Shown: positions 34,088 to 42,058 of the stretch, piece after piece
How positions within the stretch are numbered: the stretch's first letter is position 1
Layout: each line of letters begins with the position of its first letter
DNA from: Chloroflexota bacterium
GTDB lineage: Bacteria; Chloroflexota; Anaerolineae; Anaerolineales; Anaerolineaceae
Assembly (NCBI GenBank): GCA_009773005.1
Contig: WOUT01000013.1
Span: 52,865 to 116,864 of the forward strand
Direction: 5' to 3'
DNA length: 64,000 bases
Notes under the pieces: model-generated
What the model was told of the DNA's origin: nothing
Seen by the model: the letters and a program-made list of their open reading frames with translations, nothing else
Database searches by the model: none
Position numbers and translations under genes: made by a program

Positions 34088-34308
34088 CCGAACCTCAGAC
34101 TATCGAACTGCTTTACAAGCAAGCGCGACAAGCGCGATTGTTAATCCGGCAGAAGGATTTGGCAGGGGCAGGCGCGATCTTGAAACAGATTCTGGAGATG
34201 GATGAGAACTACAAAGACACTTCCAGATTATTGATGTCCATTGTGCAAAAAAACGCTACCGTTGGTACCGGGATTTTCGAATCTGGGGTGGTGTCCTGGT
34301 TGTTGTGA
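34084..34308 (+). CDS. 5' part of a second propeller gene (TPR-like stub), frameshifted
   Basis: 74 residues in frame. The first 57 match the last TPR of the upstream gene (MDENYKDTSRLL against HDENYKDAARLL). The frame then turns to VGTGIFESGVVSWLL and stops. In the -1 frame the sequence runs KKRYRWYRDFRIWGGVLVVVIGLSIAIL, a basic edge and membrane span that continues into the next entry. The switch lies at A7 (34247-34253); the heptamer A_AAA_AAC (34248-34254) is in the correct frame for -1 slippage. ATG 34084 overlaps the previous stop. Confidence 0.75.
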   Translation: MTEPQTIELLYKQARQARLLIRQKDLAGAGAILKQILEMDENYKDTSRLLMSIVQKNATVGTGIFESGVVSWLL

Positions 34309-36308
34309 TCGGCTTGTCTATTGCGATCTTAAATCCTGGATTATTAAAACCCATGCCTGAACAGGTCGAGCCAACTCTGGGCCCAACGAAAACGACTATT
34401 GTGATAACTTCAATCCCAACTCAGGTTGTAACGGTTGATGCAAATGCCTCCAAATTCAGTTGGAAGCGGGTAAATTCCGGCAAACAGTTTGAACGGGAAA
34501 ATATTATCTCAATGGCTATTTATTCGAAGGATTCCTCAATCTTGTATGCCGCAACTGAAAATGCGGGCATCTACAAGACGATTGACGGTGGCAAGTCCTG
34601 GTCGCCAAGTTTGACAGGATTGGAGGAGACTTCATTTAAGACGATCCTAGTTGAAGATTCAAACCCACAATCCGTCCTCGCCCTTTCGAACGGAGGAACT
34701 GTGTATTCCTCACAAGATGGTGGAGAGCGTTGGGATGTGCTTTTACCTGCCACTGATTTTCTTACCGACTTGTTGATTCAAGATCCTTCCGAAGGGCAAC
34801 ACCTCCTCAGTTGGCAAAACCAGACCCTCGCAGAAAGCCAGGACTTTGGAAGAACATGGATGCCGATAGCGACGCCAGTGTGTCCAAGTAACATCTATGA
34901 TCTCGAAATTGACGCCTTGAACAATAAGGAACTTACCGCGATACAGGAAAGCTGGGTGTCAAATTCGTGCCCTGCCGGAGTTTATCTATCACTGGATGGT
35001 GGAAAAAATTGGGAGAATTCAGGATTGGAAGTACCCAATTTAATGCTCCTGGATGTTTCCAGTGATTATATCTATGTCGTCACCGGCGCTTCGGCGGAAG
35101 TGTACATTTCGCCAGATCGGGGTCAAACCTGGCGAGGTCCGATCTCACCGAACGGAGAACGTTGCGTGGCTCTCAGCATTGACCCGCAAAGTGGAGAAAA
35201 AGCATTCTGCTTACTATTATCCAATCATGGTGAACAAGTAGAGGTGTGGAAAACATTGGATGCCGGAAACACATGGAGTAAATCGGCAGGATTAGGGATT
35301 TATGGAACATCCATTGAAATTACCTCTTTTTCTCCTGAAAAGTTCTTCGTGATTGGCCGGGGACTGGAGGTATCTTCGGACGGTGGTCAAACCTGGAATT
35401 CAAAACAGAACGGATTGGGCAGCAGAACATTTGAATTAGCTTTTGACCCTACCAACAGTGGGATTCTGTATGCGCACGAATCCCGTTGCCAGTTTAATTA
35501 TTCAAAATTATTTAAATCAAGCGATGCAGGCACAACTTTAGAGTTGATGACTGGGGCTGGAACTTCATCTTTCTGTGGCTTATCCTTTGGCTATGGTGGA
35601 ATTCTCTATCGCTGGCAATTTTGGGATTATATTACTTCGACAGACCATGGAAAAACATGGAAATTGTTAACCAAAACTATTCAACCGGAATTTATCACTG
35701 GAATGGGAGGAAACCCCAAGGTGGAAGGACTCATCCTTTCCACACTCAGAGGAATGGACTCCATATTTAGAACCATTGACGATGGACTAAATTGGAATTC
35801 CACAACAAAATCAAGCGGATCTCACGACAATTTTTATTTTGTGGGTGAAGAGGGAAAGCAGGTTTATGCTACTACTTTAAGCTCAATCTCCCGTTCAGAT
35901 GATTCCGGGGCATCCTGGATGGACTGTGCGCTGCCATCAGTCAAATTGGCAGAATCCGGTACTAATCTGGCAGTAAATCCGAATGATGTGAATAAAATTT
36001 ATATTGCCACTCAAGGGGAAGGAGTGTTGGTGAGCAAGGATGGTTGTTCATCTTTTCAAGCGATTAATAGCGGATTAAAAGATCTTTTTGTAAATACTGT
36101 TGCAGTCGACCCAAATAATCCGACGAAACTGATTGCAGGAACCTCAGGTGGCGCATATCTTTCCCTCGATCAAGGGGATTCGTGGTTCCGGGTCAATGAC
36201 GGGTTGTTGGGCGCGACGATAATTTACAGTATTGCGATAAACCCGGCAGATTCCAATGTGTATGCCGCTACGCCCTATGGAGTTTTCAAGTTGATCGAGC
36301 AAGATTAG
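34305..36308 (+). CDS. Second Asp-box propeller protein, main part (same gene as 34084)
   Basis: 667 residues from an internal GTG. Real translation should enter from 34084 through the span (GGVLVVVIGLSIAILNPG), giving about 741 residues. A Thr-rich linker precedes thirteen Asp boxes: KTIDGGKSW, SSQDGGERW, ESQDFGRTW, LSLDGGKNW, ISPDRGQTW, KTLDAGNTW, VSSDGGQTW, KSSDAGTTL, TSTDHGKTW, RTIDDGLNW, RSDDSGASW, VSKDGCSSF, LSLDQGDSW. The architecture equals that of the 29793 gene without ATPase and most TPRs. It probably arose by partial tandem duplication. Topology predicts an outer propeller on a short inner stub, which needs a partner for any signalling. Confidence 0.85.
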   Translation: MIGLSIAILNPGLLKPMPEQVEPTLGPTKTTIVITSIPTQVVTVDANASKFSWKRVNSGKQFERENIISMAIYSKDSSILYAATENAGIYKTIDGGKSWSPSLTGLEETSFKTILVEDSNPQSVLALSNGGTVYSSQDGGERWDVLLPATDFLTDLLIQDPSEGQHLLSWQNQTLAESQDFGRTWMPIATPVCPSNIYDLEIDALNNKELTAIQESWVSNSCPAGVYLSLDGGKNWENSGLEVPNLMLLDVSSDYIYVVTGASAEVYISPDRGQTWRGPISPNGERCVALSIDPQSGEKAFCLLLSNHGEQVEVWKTLDAGNTWSKSAGLGIYGTSIEITSFSPEKFFVIGRGLEVSSDGGQTWNSKQNGLGSRTFELAFDPTNSGILYAHESRCQFNYSKLFKSSDAGTTLELMTGAGTSSFCGLSFGYGGILYRWQFWDYITSTDHGKTWKLLTKTIQPEFITGMGGNPKVEGLILSTLRGMDSIFRTIDDGLNWNSTTKSSGSHDNFYFVGEEGKQVYATTLSSISRSDDSGASWMDCALPSVKLAESGTNLAVNPNDVNKIYIATQGEGVLVSKDGCSSFQAINSGLKDLFVNTVAVDPNNPTKLIAGTSGGAYLSLDQGDSWFRVNDGLLGATIIYSIAINPADSNVYAATPYGVFKLIEQD

Positions 36309-36320
36309 AGGAGAATCTCC

Positions 36321-37607
36321 ATGAATCCATTTTCTTTTGGAAATCCGATCAAAGACCCAACTCTTTTCTATGGCAGAAAGGCAGAGATCCGACAGATTGT
36401 GAACCGGCTGTTGTCTAGTGCGCATGAGAGCACTTCAGTAGTCGGAGAGAGAAGGATCGGGAAGACCTCCTTGCTCAATTATTTGGCAAATCCACAAGTC
36501 GCAAAAGGCTTTGGTTTGACCCCGGACAAGTTTTGCATGATCTATTTGGATTTTCAGGGCCTGACCGATATTACCCCTCAACGCTTCTGGCAGAGAGTCT
36601 TGAGCAAGTTATCCAAGGCTGTGTGTGACGAAAGCTTGCAGCCTGAGCTCAGCCGGTTGAGCCAGCAAACCAGTTTTGACCTCTTTGATCTGGAAGATCT
36701 ATTTCAGGCTACCTGTGAAAAAGGTTTGACGATTGTTTTACTGCTGGATGAATTCGAATATGTAACGCAGAACCCGAATTTTAAATCTGATTTCTTCGGC
36801 GGTTTGCGCGCGCTGGCGATCCATCATGGGGTTGCGCTCATTCCCTCCACTCGCAGAGAACTTGTTGACCTGTGCCATTCAGAAGAACTAAAAGGATCGC
36901 CCTTCTTTAACATTTTTGCAAATGTCGTGCTGCGTCCATTTTCCCCGGCAGAGACCGCAGAATTGATCATGGGATACACCAGCGGAGGAGACCTCACGCT
37001 CAACCCCGGTCAGTTTGACCTTGTTCAAAGTTTAGGAGGCGGATTTCCCCTCTTTGTTCAGGCTGCCGGCTATTACGTGCTGGATGGGAAAGCGCAAGGT
37101 CTGGAAGGTGAAGCGTTATCCAATTACGTTCATCTTAACTTTGACCAACAGTCTGATTCGCATTTCACATATATGTGGGCGCATTGTTCGGATTCTGAAA
37201 AACGTACCTTGGTGGCCTTGCTCACGATGGGTTCTCAAAATATACAAAAAGTGGCGGCGCCAACCATTGAAAATCTGACCAAATTGCATCCGCGTGCTCC
37301 TCAAGACCTGGCTTCAATGTCAAAACGCGGGCTCATTGTTGAAAGGAATGGCTCATTTTACCCATTCTCTCCAGCTTTCGAAAAATGGATCAAAAACGAG
37401 CTGGCCAATTTGCCAGGTGAAGAAGAGACGGCAGCGGCTACGATTGAATGGGCGAAAGCAGCCGGGGTTGGTCAAAACAAGGAAGCAGAGAAAATTTTAC
37501 CTAAATTTAAACGTAAATATTGGCCGTTAATTTCTGAATTTCTGGAAGAGTTCACGATGAAGTTTGCAGTCACCGGATCAGTTGAGATCATAAAAGCGTT
37601 GTTATAA
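36321..37607 (+). CDS. Free-standing STAND-like ATPase
   Basis: 428 residues, no membrane span. F-Y-G-R-K near 16-20, Walker A GERRIGKTS (42-50), LDFQG strand (76-80), Walker B IVLLLDEFE (138-146), sensor-like STRRE, then a winged-helix-like region and a helical C-terminus ending 'E-F-x-M-K-F-A-V-T-G-S-V-E-I-I-K-A-L-L'. The ATPase core resembles that of the first gene (YIPVFFDLQGRTH against CMIYLDFQGLTD), so all three genes belong to one system. AGAGGAG ribosome site, 12 bp after the propeller gene. It may supply the NTPase partner for the ATPase-less propeller protein. Confidence 0.85.
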   Translation: MNPFSFGNPIKDPTLFYGRKAEIRQIVNRLLSSAHESTSVVGERRIGKTSLLNYLANPQVAKGFGLTPDKFCMIYLDFQGLTDITPQRFWQRVLSKLSKAVCDESLQPELSRLSQQTSFDLFDLEDLFQATCEKGLTIVLLLDEFEYVTQNPNFKSDFFGGLRALAIHHGVALIPSTRRELVDLCHSEELKGSPFFNIFANVVLRPFSPAETAELIMGYTSGGDLTLNPGQFDLVQSLGGGFPLFVQAAGYYVLDGKAQGLEGEALSNYVHLNFDQQSDSHFTYMWAHCSDSEKRTLVALLTMGSQNIQKVAAPTIENLTKLHPRAPQDLASMSKRGLIVERNGSFYPFSPAFEKWIKNELANLPGEEETAAATIEWAKAAGVGQNKEAEKILPKFKRKYWPLISEFLEEFTMKFAVTGSVEIIKALL

Positions 37608-37646
37608 CGGGTCTGTAGATGGATAGCGAAAGGTCGGCCGTCTGTG

Positions 37647-38531
37647 TTATTCCTGGATAGCCCGACTTCTTTTTCGTCCGGCGCTGGCCAGGTAACTTAG
37701 TCCGATACCGAGGAAATAGAGCACGATCATTGGCGCCATCACCAGAGCCATATTCACCGGGTCGACGGTGGGGGTGATTACGGCGGCTCCAATGGCAATG
37801 AGGATAATGGCAAACCGCCACTGCTTGAGCAGGAAGGATGGTTTGGCAATGCCCATCAAAGTGAGTACGAACACAACCAGAGGGAATTCGAAAGCGACGC
37901 CGATCCAGAACATCAACCCGGTGACGAAGTTGATATATGATGACGGCCGAGGAATGGTTTGGATTCCCAGGAAATTAAGCAGAAAAGGAATGGCGACGGG
38001 CATCATGACATAGTAGGCAAACGCCATGCCGCTAAGCAGCAGAATTGTTGCCAGTGGAATACCGATCAAACCGATCATGCGTGCGCGTGGTTTTAAACCG
38101 GGCGCGGCAAACAACCATAACTCAAAGGTGATATAAGGGGATGCAAGCGCCACCCCGGCGATCAGCGCCACGCGCATGAAAACACTGACTGACTCGGTCA
38201 CATCAATGGCTTGCAAACTCTGAATTCCCCCGATCGAGATCGATAACCAGTCGATGATCTGCGAAGCATAGATTGATACGACCCCGATGGATATGATCAG
38301 CGCAATGAGGATGCGGAATAGGTGCCTGCGCAGTGCCTGAATATGATCCAGCATTGTCATGGGTTCTTGCAGAGTATCAGCAACAGCATCCATAAGCGGC
38401 CGATCTTCGGGTTCATAAGTCAGGAATTGATATATTTTCTTGATGCCCTTGACAGGCAGCAGGATCAGCCAAACCAATGCCCGAAATGGAAAACTGGCAA
38501 CTTTCCAGAGTGTGGCAAGGAGTTGTCTCAA
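37647..38531 (-). CDS. tatC: Twin-arginine translocase subunit TatC with N-terminal extension
   Basis: 294 residues. The TatC core starts near residue 60 (MLDHIQALRRHLFRIL, the usual first cytosolic segment) and has six helices, with conserved AGVALASPYITFELWLF, F-x-Y-Y-x-M-M-P and the F-E-F-P-L-V-V-F segment. About 58 extra N-terminal residues contain a hydrophobic patch (LVWLILLPVKGIKKIYQF) that could be an amphipathic helix. It receives folded Tat substrates with TatB-like protein. 3 bp after the tatB-like gene; last in the operon. Confidence 0.94.
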   Translation of the reverse strand: MRQLLATLWKVASFPFRALVWLILLPVKGIKKIYQFLTYEPEDRPLMDAVADTLQEPMTMLDHIQALRRHLFRILIALIISIGVVSIYASQIIDWLSISIGGIQSLQAIDVTESVSVFMRVALIAGVALASPYITFELWLFAAPGLKPRARMIGLIGIPLATILLLSGMAFAYYVMMPVAIPFLLNFLGIQTIPRPSSYINFVTGLMFWIGVAFEFPLVVFVLTLMGIAKPSFLLKQWRFAIILIAIGAAVITPTVDPVNMALVMAPMIVLYFLGIGLSYLASAGRKRSRAIQE

Positions 38532-38534
38532 GGG

Positions 38535-38918
38535 TTAATCGGTTCCTTGTTGTGTTTTTTGGGGTTCAGGCTGTGCAGGCGGCGCTGTCTTCAGGTTCTG
38601 GTGAATCTCATTATCTGGCAATATGTCAGAATTGATGGTTTGGTGAAGTGGCGGGGCGATGCTTCCGAAATCGGATTTTGTTTGCGCCAATGTCTTTCTG
38701 ATCTCGTCCAGATCCGCTTCACGGATCAACTCATTGGGGAGGTCCTTGATGGTTTTGGAAGTTTGAACGACGGTTTTCCAGGTATCTGAACGGACGATCT
38801 TTCTCAGACCTTGCCCGATCGATTTGCCTGCTCTCTGCAGATCTTTAGGTCCAAAAATGATCAAGAGCAGCAACCCTATGAAGACAAACTCTAGCGGACC
38901 AATGCCTAAAATATTCAT
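38535..38918 (-). CDS. TatA/TatB-family Tat translocase component
   Basis: 127 residues. One N-terminal helix (MNILGIGPLEFVFIGLLLLIIFGPKDL in short form: L-E-F-x-F-I-G-L-L-L-L-I-I-F-G-P-K-D-L), the F-G-P hinge, then an amphipathic helix and a long polar tail with Gln/Pro at the end. Glu at about position 10 and the longer tail favour a TatB role over TatA. It lies directly upstream of tatC, which supports this. Confidence 0.88.
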   Translation of the reverse strand: MNILGIGPLEFVFIGLLLLIIFGPKDLQRAGKSIGQGLRKIVRSDTWKTVVQTSKTIKDLPNELIREADLDEIRKTLAQTKSDFGSIAPPLHQTINSDILPDNEIHQNLKTAPPAQPEPQKTQQGTD

Positions 38919-39037
38919 GGGTTTTGCTTATTTTCAGCTTTTTTTAATTGCATATTGAGTTCTGGAAATTTCGGATTCACTTTAATTCTGCGATTCTTTT
39001 AGTGGTAGAAAATACCAATAATTTTAACTGACAGGAA

Positions 39038-39217
39038 TTATTCCTTTTTTACCTGATCAGATTCATCCTTGGCGTCATCACCTTTTAAACCTTCTTTGAA
39101 GGTACGGATGCTTGCGCCAATCTCTTTTGAGATTTTACCAATTCGCCCCACACCAAAAATCAGAACAACAATGACCAGGATGCCGAGCAATTCAGGCCAA
39201 CCAAGACTTCGAAACAT
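39038..39217 (-). CDS. tatA: TatA-type Tat translocase component
   Basis: 59 residues. A short N-tail, one helix (LGWPELLGILVIVVLIFG), the F-G hinge (GVGRIGKIS) and an amphipathic helix with a charged tail. It is TatA-length and lacks the long tail of the neighbouring TatB-like protein. ATG 39217 has AAGGAG 6 nt upstream; an earlier in-frame ATG adds MDKEKN but has no site. 119 bp upstream of the TatB-like gene, so tatA-tatB-tatC form one leftward unit. Confidence 0.9.
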   Translation of the reverse strand: MFRSLGWPELLGILVIVVLIFGVGRIGKISKEIGASIRTFKEGLKGDDAKDESDQVKKE

Positions 39218-39426
39218 ATTTTTCTCCTTATCCACAACCTATAGATAAATTCTATCATCTAAATGTGAAGAATTTGTTGATATTTCGCAGTTTGAATTGT
39301 GAACAGAATATAGATCGTCAAAAATAGCAATAAAACCTTCATAGGATTATGCTATCCATACAACATAAAAGAGTGAGGAGAAATTCCCGCCCTGATATCT
39401 GCGTGATTTTCTTGTGAGAGATGATG

Positions 39427-41892
39427 TTAATGCTTGAAGGCAGGAATTTCAAGTTTTTTGCCTTCTTTTTCCAGAGCGTAAAAAGGCAGCCAGGCAACAC
39501 CGAAAACTTCAGAGTAGATGTTGGTCGGATTGACTGATATTTCACTAACCTGGGTTGTAATATTTACCCATTTATCGTTAATCTCTTTCAGCGCCTTTTC
39601 TTTGGTCTGTAAAAGCTCCTGCATTTGCACCTGCAGTTGTTTCAGGGTTTGTTCTTCGGCTTCTTTTCTATCCTTCGCGGCTGAAGCCATGCGCACTTTA
39701 GACATGGTGCTTGAGAGGCTTCGTTTCCTGCCAGTTAACATTCCAAATACTGCTGCCCCACCGGTGGCGAATTGTTCCAAATTTCGCTGGTTGGCGTCAT
39801 TTTCCGCTGCTTTCACATCCAATTCCTGGGCATCGATCTTGCGTTGTATTGCTGAGATCTTTGTGGCGTAAGTTTGTTCAACCTTTCCGAGTTCAGCAGT
39901 GACCGATGCTTTGGCAGCCTCACTGCAGCGGGTGTGAAAGTCCGCCTGCGTTGTCTCGGGTGATGCAAAAATCTTCAATGAGGGATTTGATTTTATTTTA
40001 AGGGTGCCGCTGCGATTAAGCCACTCAATGAAGTCTTTTTGGATTTCTTTGGTTTTCCTGGAATCACCAAACCAGGCTGCGACAGGGTGGAAGCGGGATT
40101 TAGGCAAGGGTTGTGATTCCAGTTTCTGTGTATCGATTCCTTCTCTAGAAATACCTTCCCATTTGATCAAACCGCTGCCCGGGTTTTCAAGGATGGCTGA
40201 TACTTTTCTTGCGTAATCCAGATTATATTGACGTGAAAGATAGCGTACTTCAGCCTGCAAGAGCAATGTGGCTTTATAGACTATGCCCTCGGCAGACAAA
40301 TCTACAGGGAGAGTAGCGCTGGCTGCGGCTTCGTTAAAACCAACACCGATAGGGATAAAATACTCGGCGATGTCCCCTGGCACTGCAGGGCGGCTGGCTG
40401 TCACCGCGTTAGTGTCTACTGAAAATACAGCTCGTTTTGGCGCCGCGGTATCGGTAGAACTTCCTGCCGATTTTTGTTCTGTCCCAACCCTGACTCCCGC
40501 CAGTTTGTTTGCCAGCGGAATCTGGTCGCGGGTCATCGGTCCAGCAAGGAAATTTAGCGCCCAGCGTGTATTGAAGAGGACTGGGCCTGACTTATAAATA
40601 CTATGGTAAAGAAAAACACGTTTTTGTAACCCGGAAATCAGTTTATCAAAGGTTGCTACATTCGTGGCGCCTCCGGCTGAAGTGAGACCGTCAAGCAGAC
40701 GCTGCTTGTCTTGATCAGTTTGCAGACGCCCGATCATCCACGTACCCGCGTTGGATAAAGCCTTATAATCCACATCGACCGGGTTTTGGGTAGCCAGCAC
40801 CAAACCAACGCCAAAGGCGCGAGCCTGTTTTAGCATACGCAGCATAATTGTTTTTGAGGGAGGGTTAGCTACAGGGGGAAGGTATCCCATGATCTCGTCA
40901 AAATAGAGAAGCGCGCGCAGGCTTCCGGTTCCACGTTGGCTGCGCATCCAGGTTTCGACAGCCGCAAATAAAAGCGTCACGAAGAACATTCGTTCATTCT
41001 CATTCAGATGCGCCATGTAAAAAATGGAATGGCGCGGTTTCCCGGCTTTGGTATACAGGATTTCATTGATATCCAGCGTTTGACCTTGCTGCCAGACTTG
41101 AAACGAAGGGGCAGCCAGAAAGTTATTCAATAAGATCGCCAGCGAGAGCCGCTCCTTTTCCGGGAAAAAAGATTCCATCGGAAAGGCGCCCAGGCGTTCC
41201 ATGGGTGGGGTTTGAACCTGCAAGATCAAGTCCGTCAGTGTAAGCGACTGTTTGTTGATCCAGGCAGTTTCAAGCAGATTGGCAAGCAGGATATGCTCCC
41301 GCGAACGCAGCGGATCGATATCGTTAAGTCCGATTAACCCCAACAACGCGGTTACTGTGCTTGAAATTCTCTCGCGCAAGACTTCCGAATTTTCTTCCCA
41401 CGGGACATCCGGGAATTGGAAGGATGAAAGGATATTGACGGGTATGCCTGAGGTGGAACCCGGAGTATAAATGGCGAAATCCGCAGCGTCACTCAGGGCT
41501 TTGATCTGGTCAGAACCCAGTCCCCAATCAGACAACCCCTTTTTCCACTTTTCAGAAGTTTCCGCCGACATTTGCTGCACGGTTTTACCATCGCGCCTGG
41601 CGGACTCAGGGTCAATCCACGGCTCGAAATCAGTGGGCAAGAGTGATGGGAAATGCAGCAACAGATTGGTCAGGTCGCCCTTTGGGTCAATGATCACGGC
41701 GGGTGTGCCGTGAAGCGCGGCTTCTTCGAGAAGTCCGATACATAAACCGGTTTTCCCTGACCCGGTCATGCCGGTGACCACCGCGTGTGTGGTCAGGTTA
41801 GAAGGCTCAAGCAGAACCTGCTCAATGGTCGCTGAATTGGTCTTTGGATCATAAATCCTGCCAATGAAATAGTTAGGGTTTTGAGGGGCCAT
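39427..41892 (-). CDS. HerA/FtsK-like ATP-binding protein
   Basis: 821 residues. Walker A GMTGSGKT (41-48) and the following 'I-D-P-K-G-D-L-T-N-L' box are typical of HerA/VirB4-like pumping ATPases; Walker B is in ALLYFDEIMGYLPP (near 330). A sensor segment reads LVLATQNPVDVDYK, then ALSNAGTWMIGRLQTDQDKQR. The C-terminal 250 residues include a coiled coil (about 670-780) with KKSL/RKRS-type basic patches. Such proteins form hexameric rings that move DNA or peptides. It is convergent to nothing nearby and diverges from the PP2C-like gene at 42059. Its partner nuclease (NurA) is not in the window. Confidence 0.85.
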   Translation of the reverse strand: MAPQNPNYFIGRIYDPKTNSATIEQVLLEPSNLTTHAVVTGMTGSGKTGLCIGLLEEAALHGTPAVIIDPKGDLTNLLLHFPSLLPTDFEPWIDPESARRDGKTVQQMSAETSEKWKKGLSDWGLGSDQIKALSDAADFAIYTPGSTSGIPVNILSSFQFPDVPWEENSEVLRERISSTVTALLGLIGLNDIDPLRSREHILLANLLETAWINKQSLTLTDLILQVQTPPMERLGAFPMESFFPEKERLSLAILLNNFLAAPSFQVWQQGQTLDINEILYTKAGKPRHSIFYMAHLNENERMFFVTLLFAAVETWMRSQRGTGSLRALLYFDEIMGYLPPVANPPSKTIMLRMLKQARAFGVGLVLATQNPVDVDYKALSNAGTWMIGRLQTDQDKQRLLDGLTSAGGATNVATFDKLISGLQKRVFLYHSIYKSGPVLFNTRWALNFLAGPMTRDQIPLANKLAGVRVGTEQKSAGSSTDTAAPKRAVFSVDTNAVTASRPAVPGDIAEYFIPIGVGFNEAAASATLPVDLSAEGIVYKATLLLQAEVRYLSRQYNLDYARKVSAILENPGSGLIKWEGISREGIDTQKLESQPLPKSRFHPVAAWFGDSRKTKEIQKDFIEWLNRSGTLKIKSNPSLKIFASPETTQADFHTRCSEAAKASVTAELGKVEQTYATKISAIQRKIDAQELDVKAAENDANQRNLEQFATGGAAVFGMLTGRKRSLSSTMSKVRMASAAKDRKEAEEQTLKQLQVQMQELLQTKEKALKEINDKWVNITTQVSEISVNPTNIYSEVFGVAWLPFYALEKEGKKLEIPAFKH

Positions 41893-42058
41893 TTTTTCAC
41901 CTGTATTTTTCTATTTTCTTAATTGATTATAGACCAGGATGAAAAATAGATAAATATTAACATTGGCCTCAAACTTGTATCCATCAGATTGGAACCATAA
42001 AAAGTTCAAGCCTCGCATCAGTTGTATAATCATGGTGTAGCGACGAAACCTTGAGGAT

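Noticed and set aside
34084..34308. UGA at the end of the 74-codon frame as a selenocysteine codon, given the nearby tRNA-Sec
   Set aside because: Reading through the UGA gives only SACLLRS before a stop. The real continuation is in the -1 frame from the A7 run, so it is a frameshift, not recoding.
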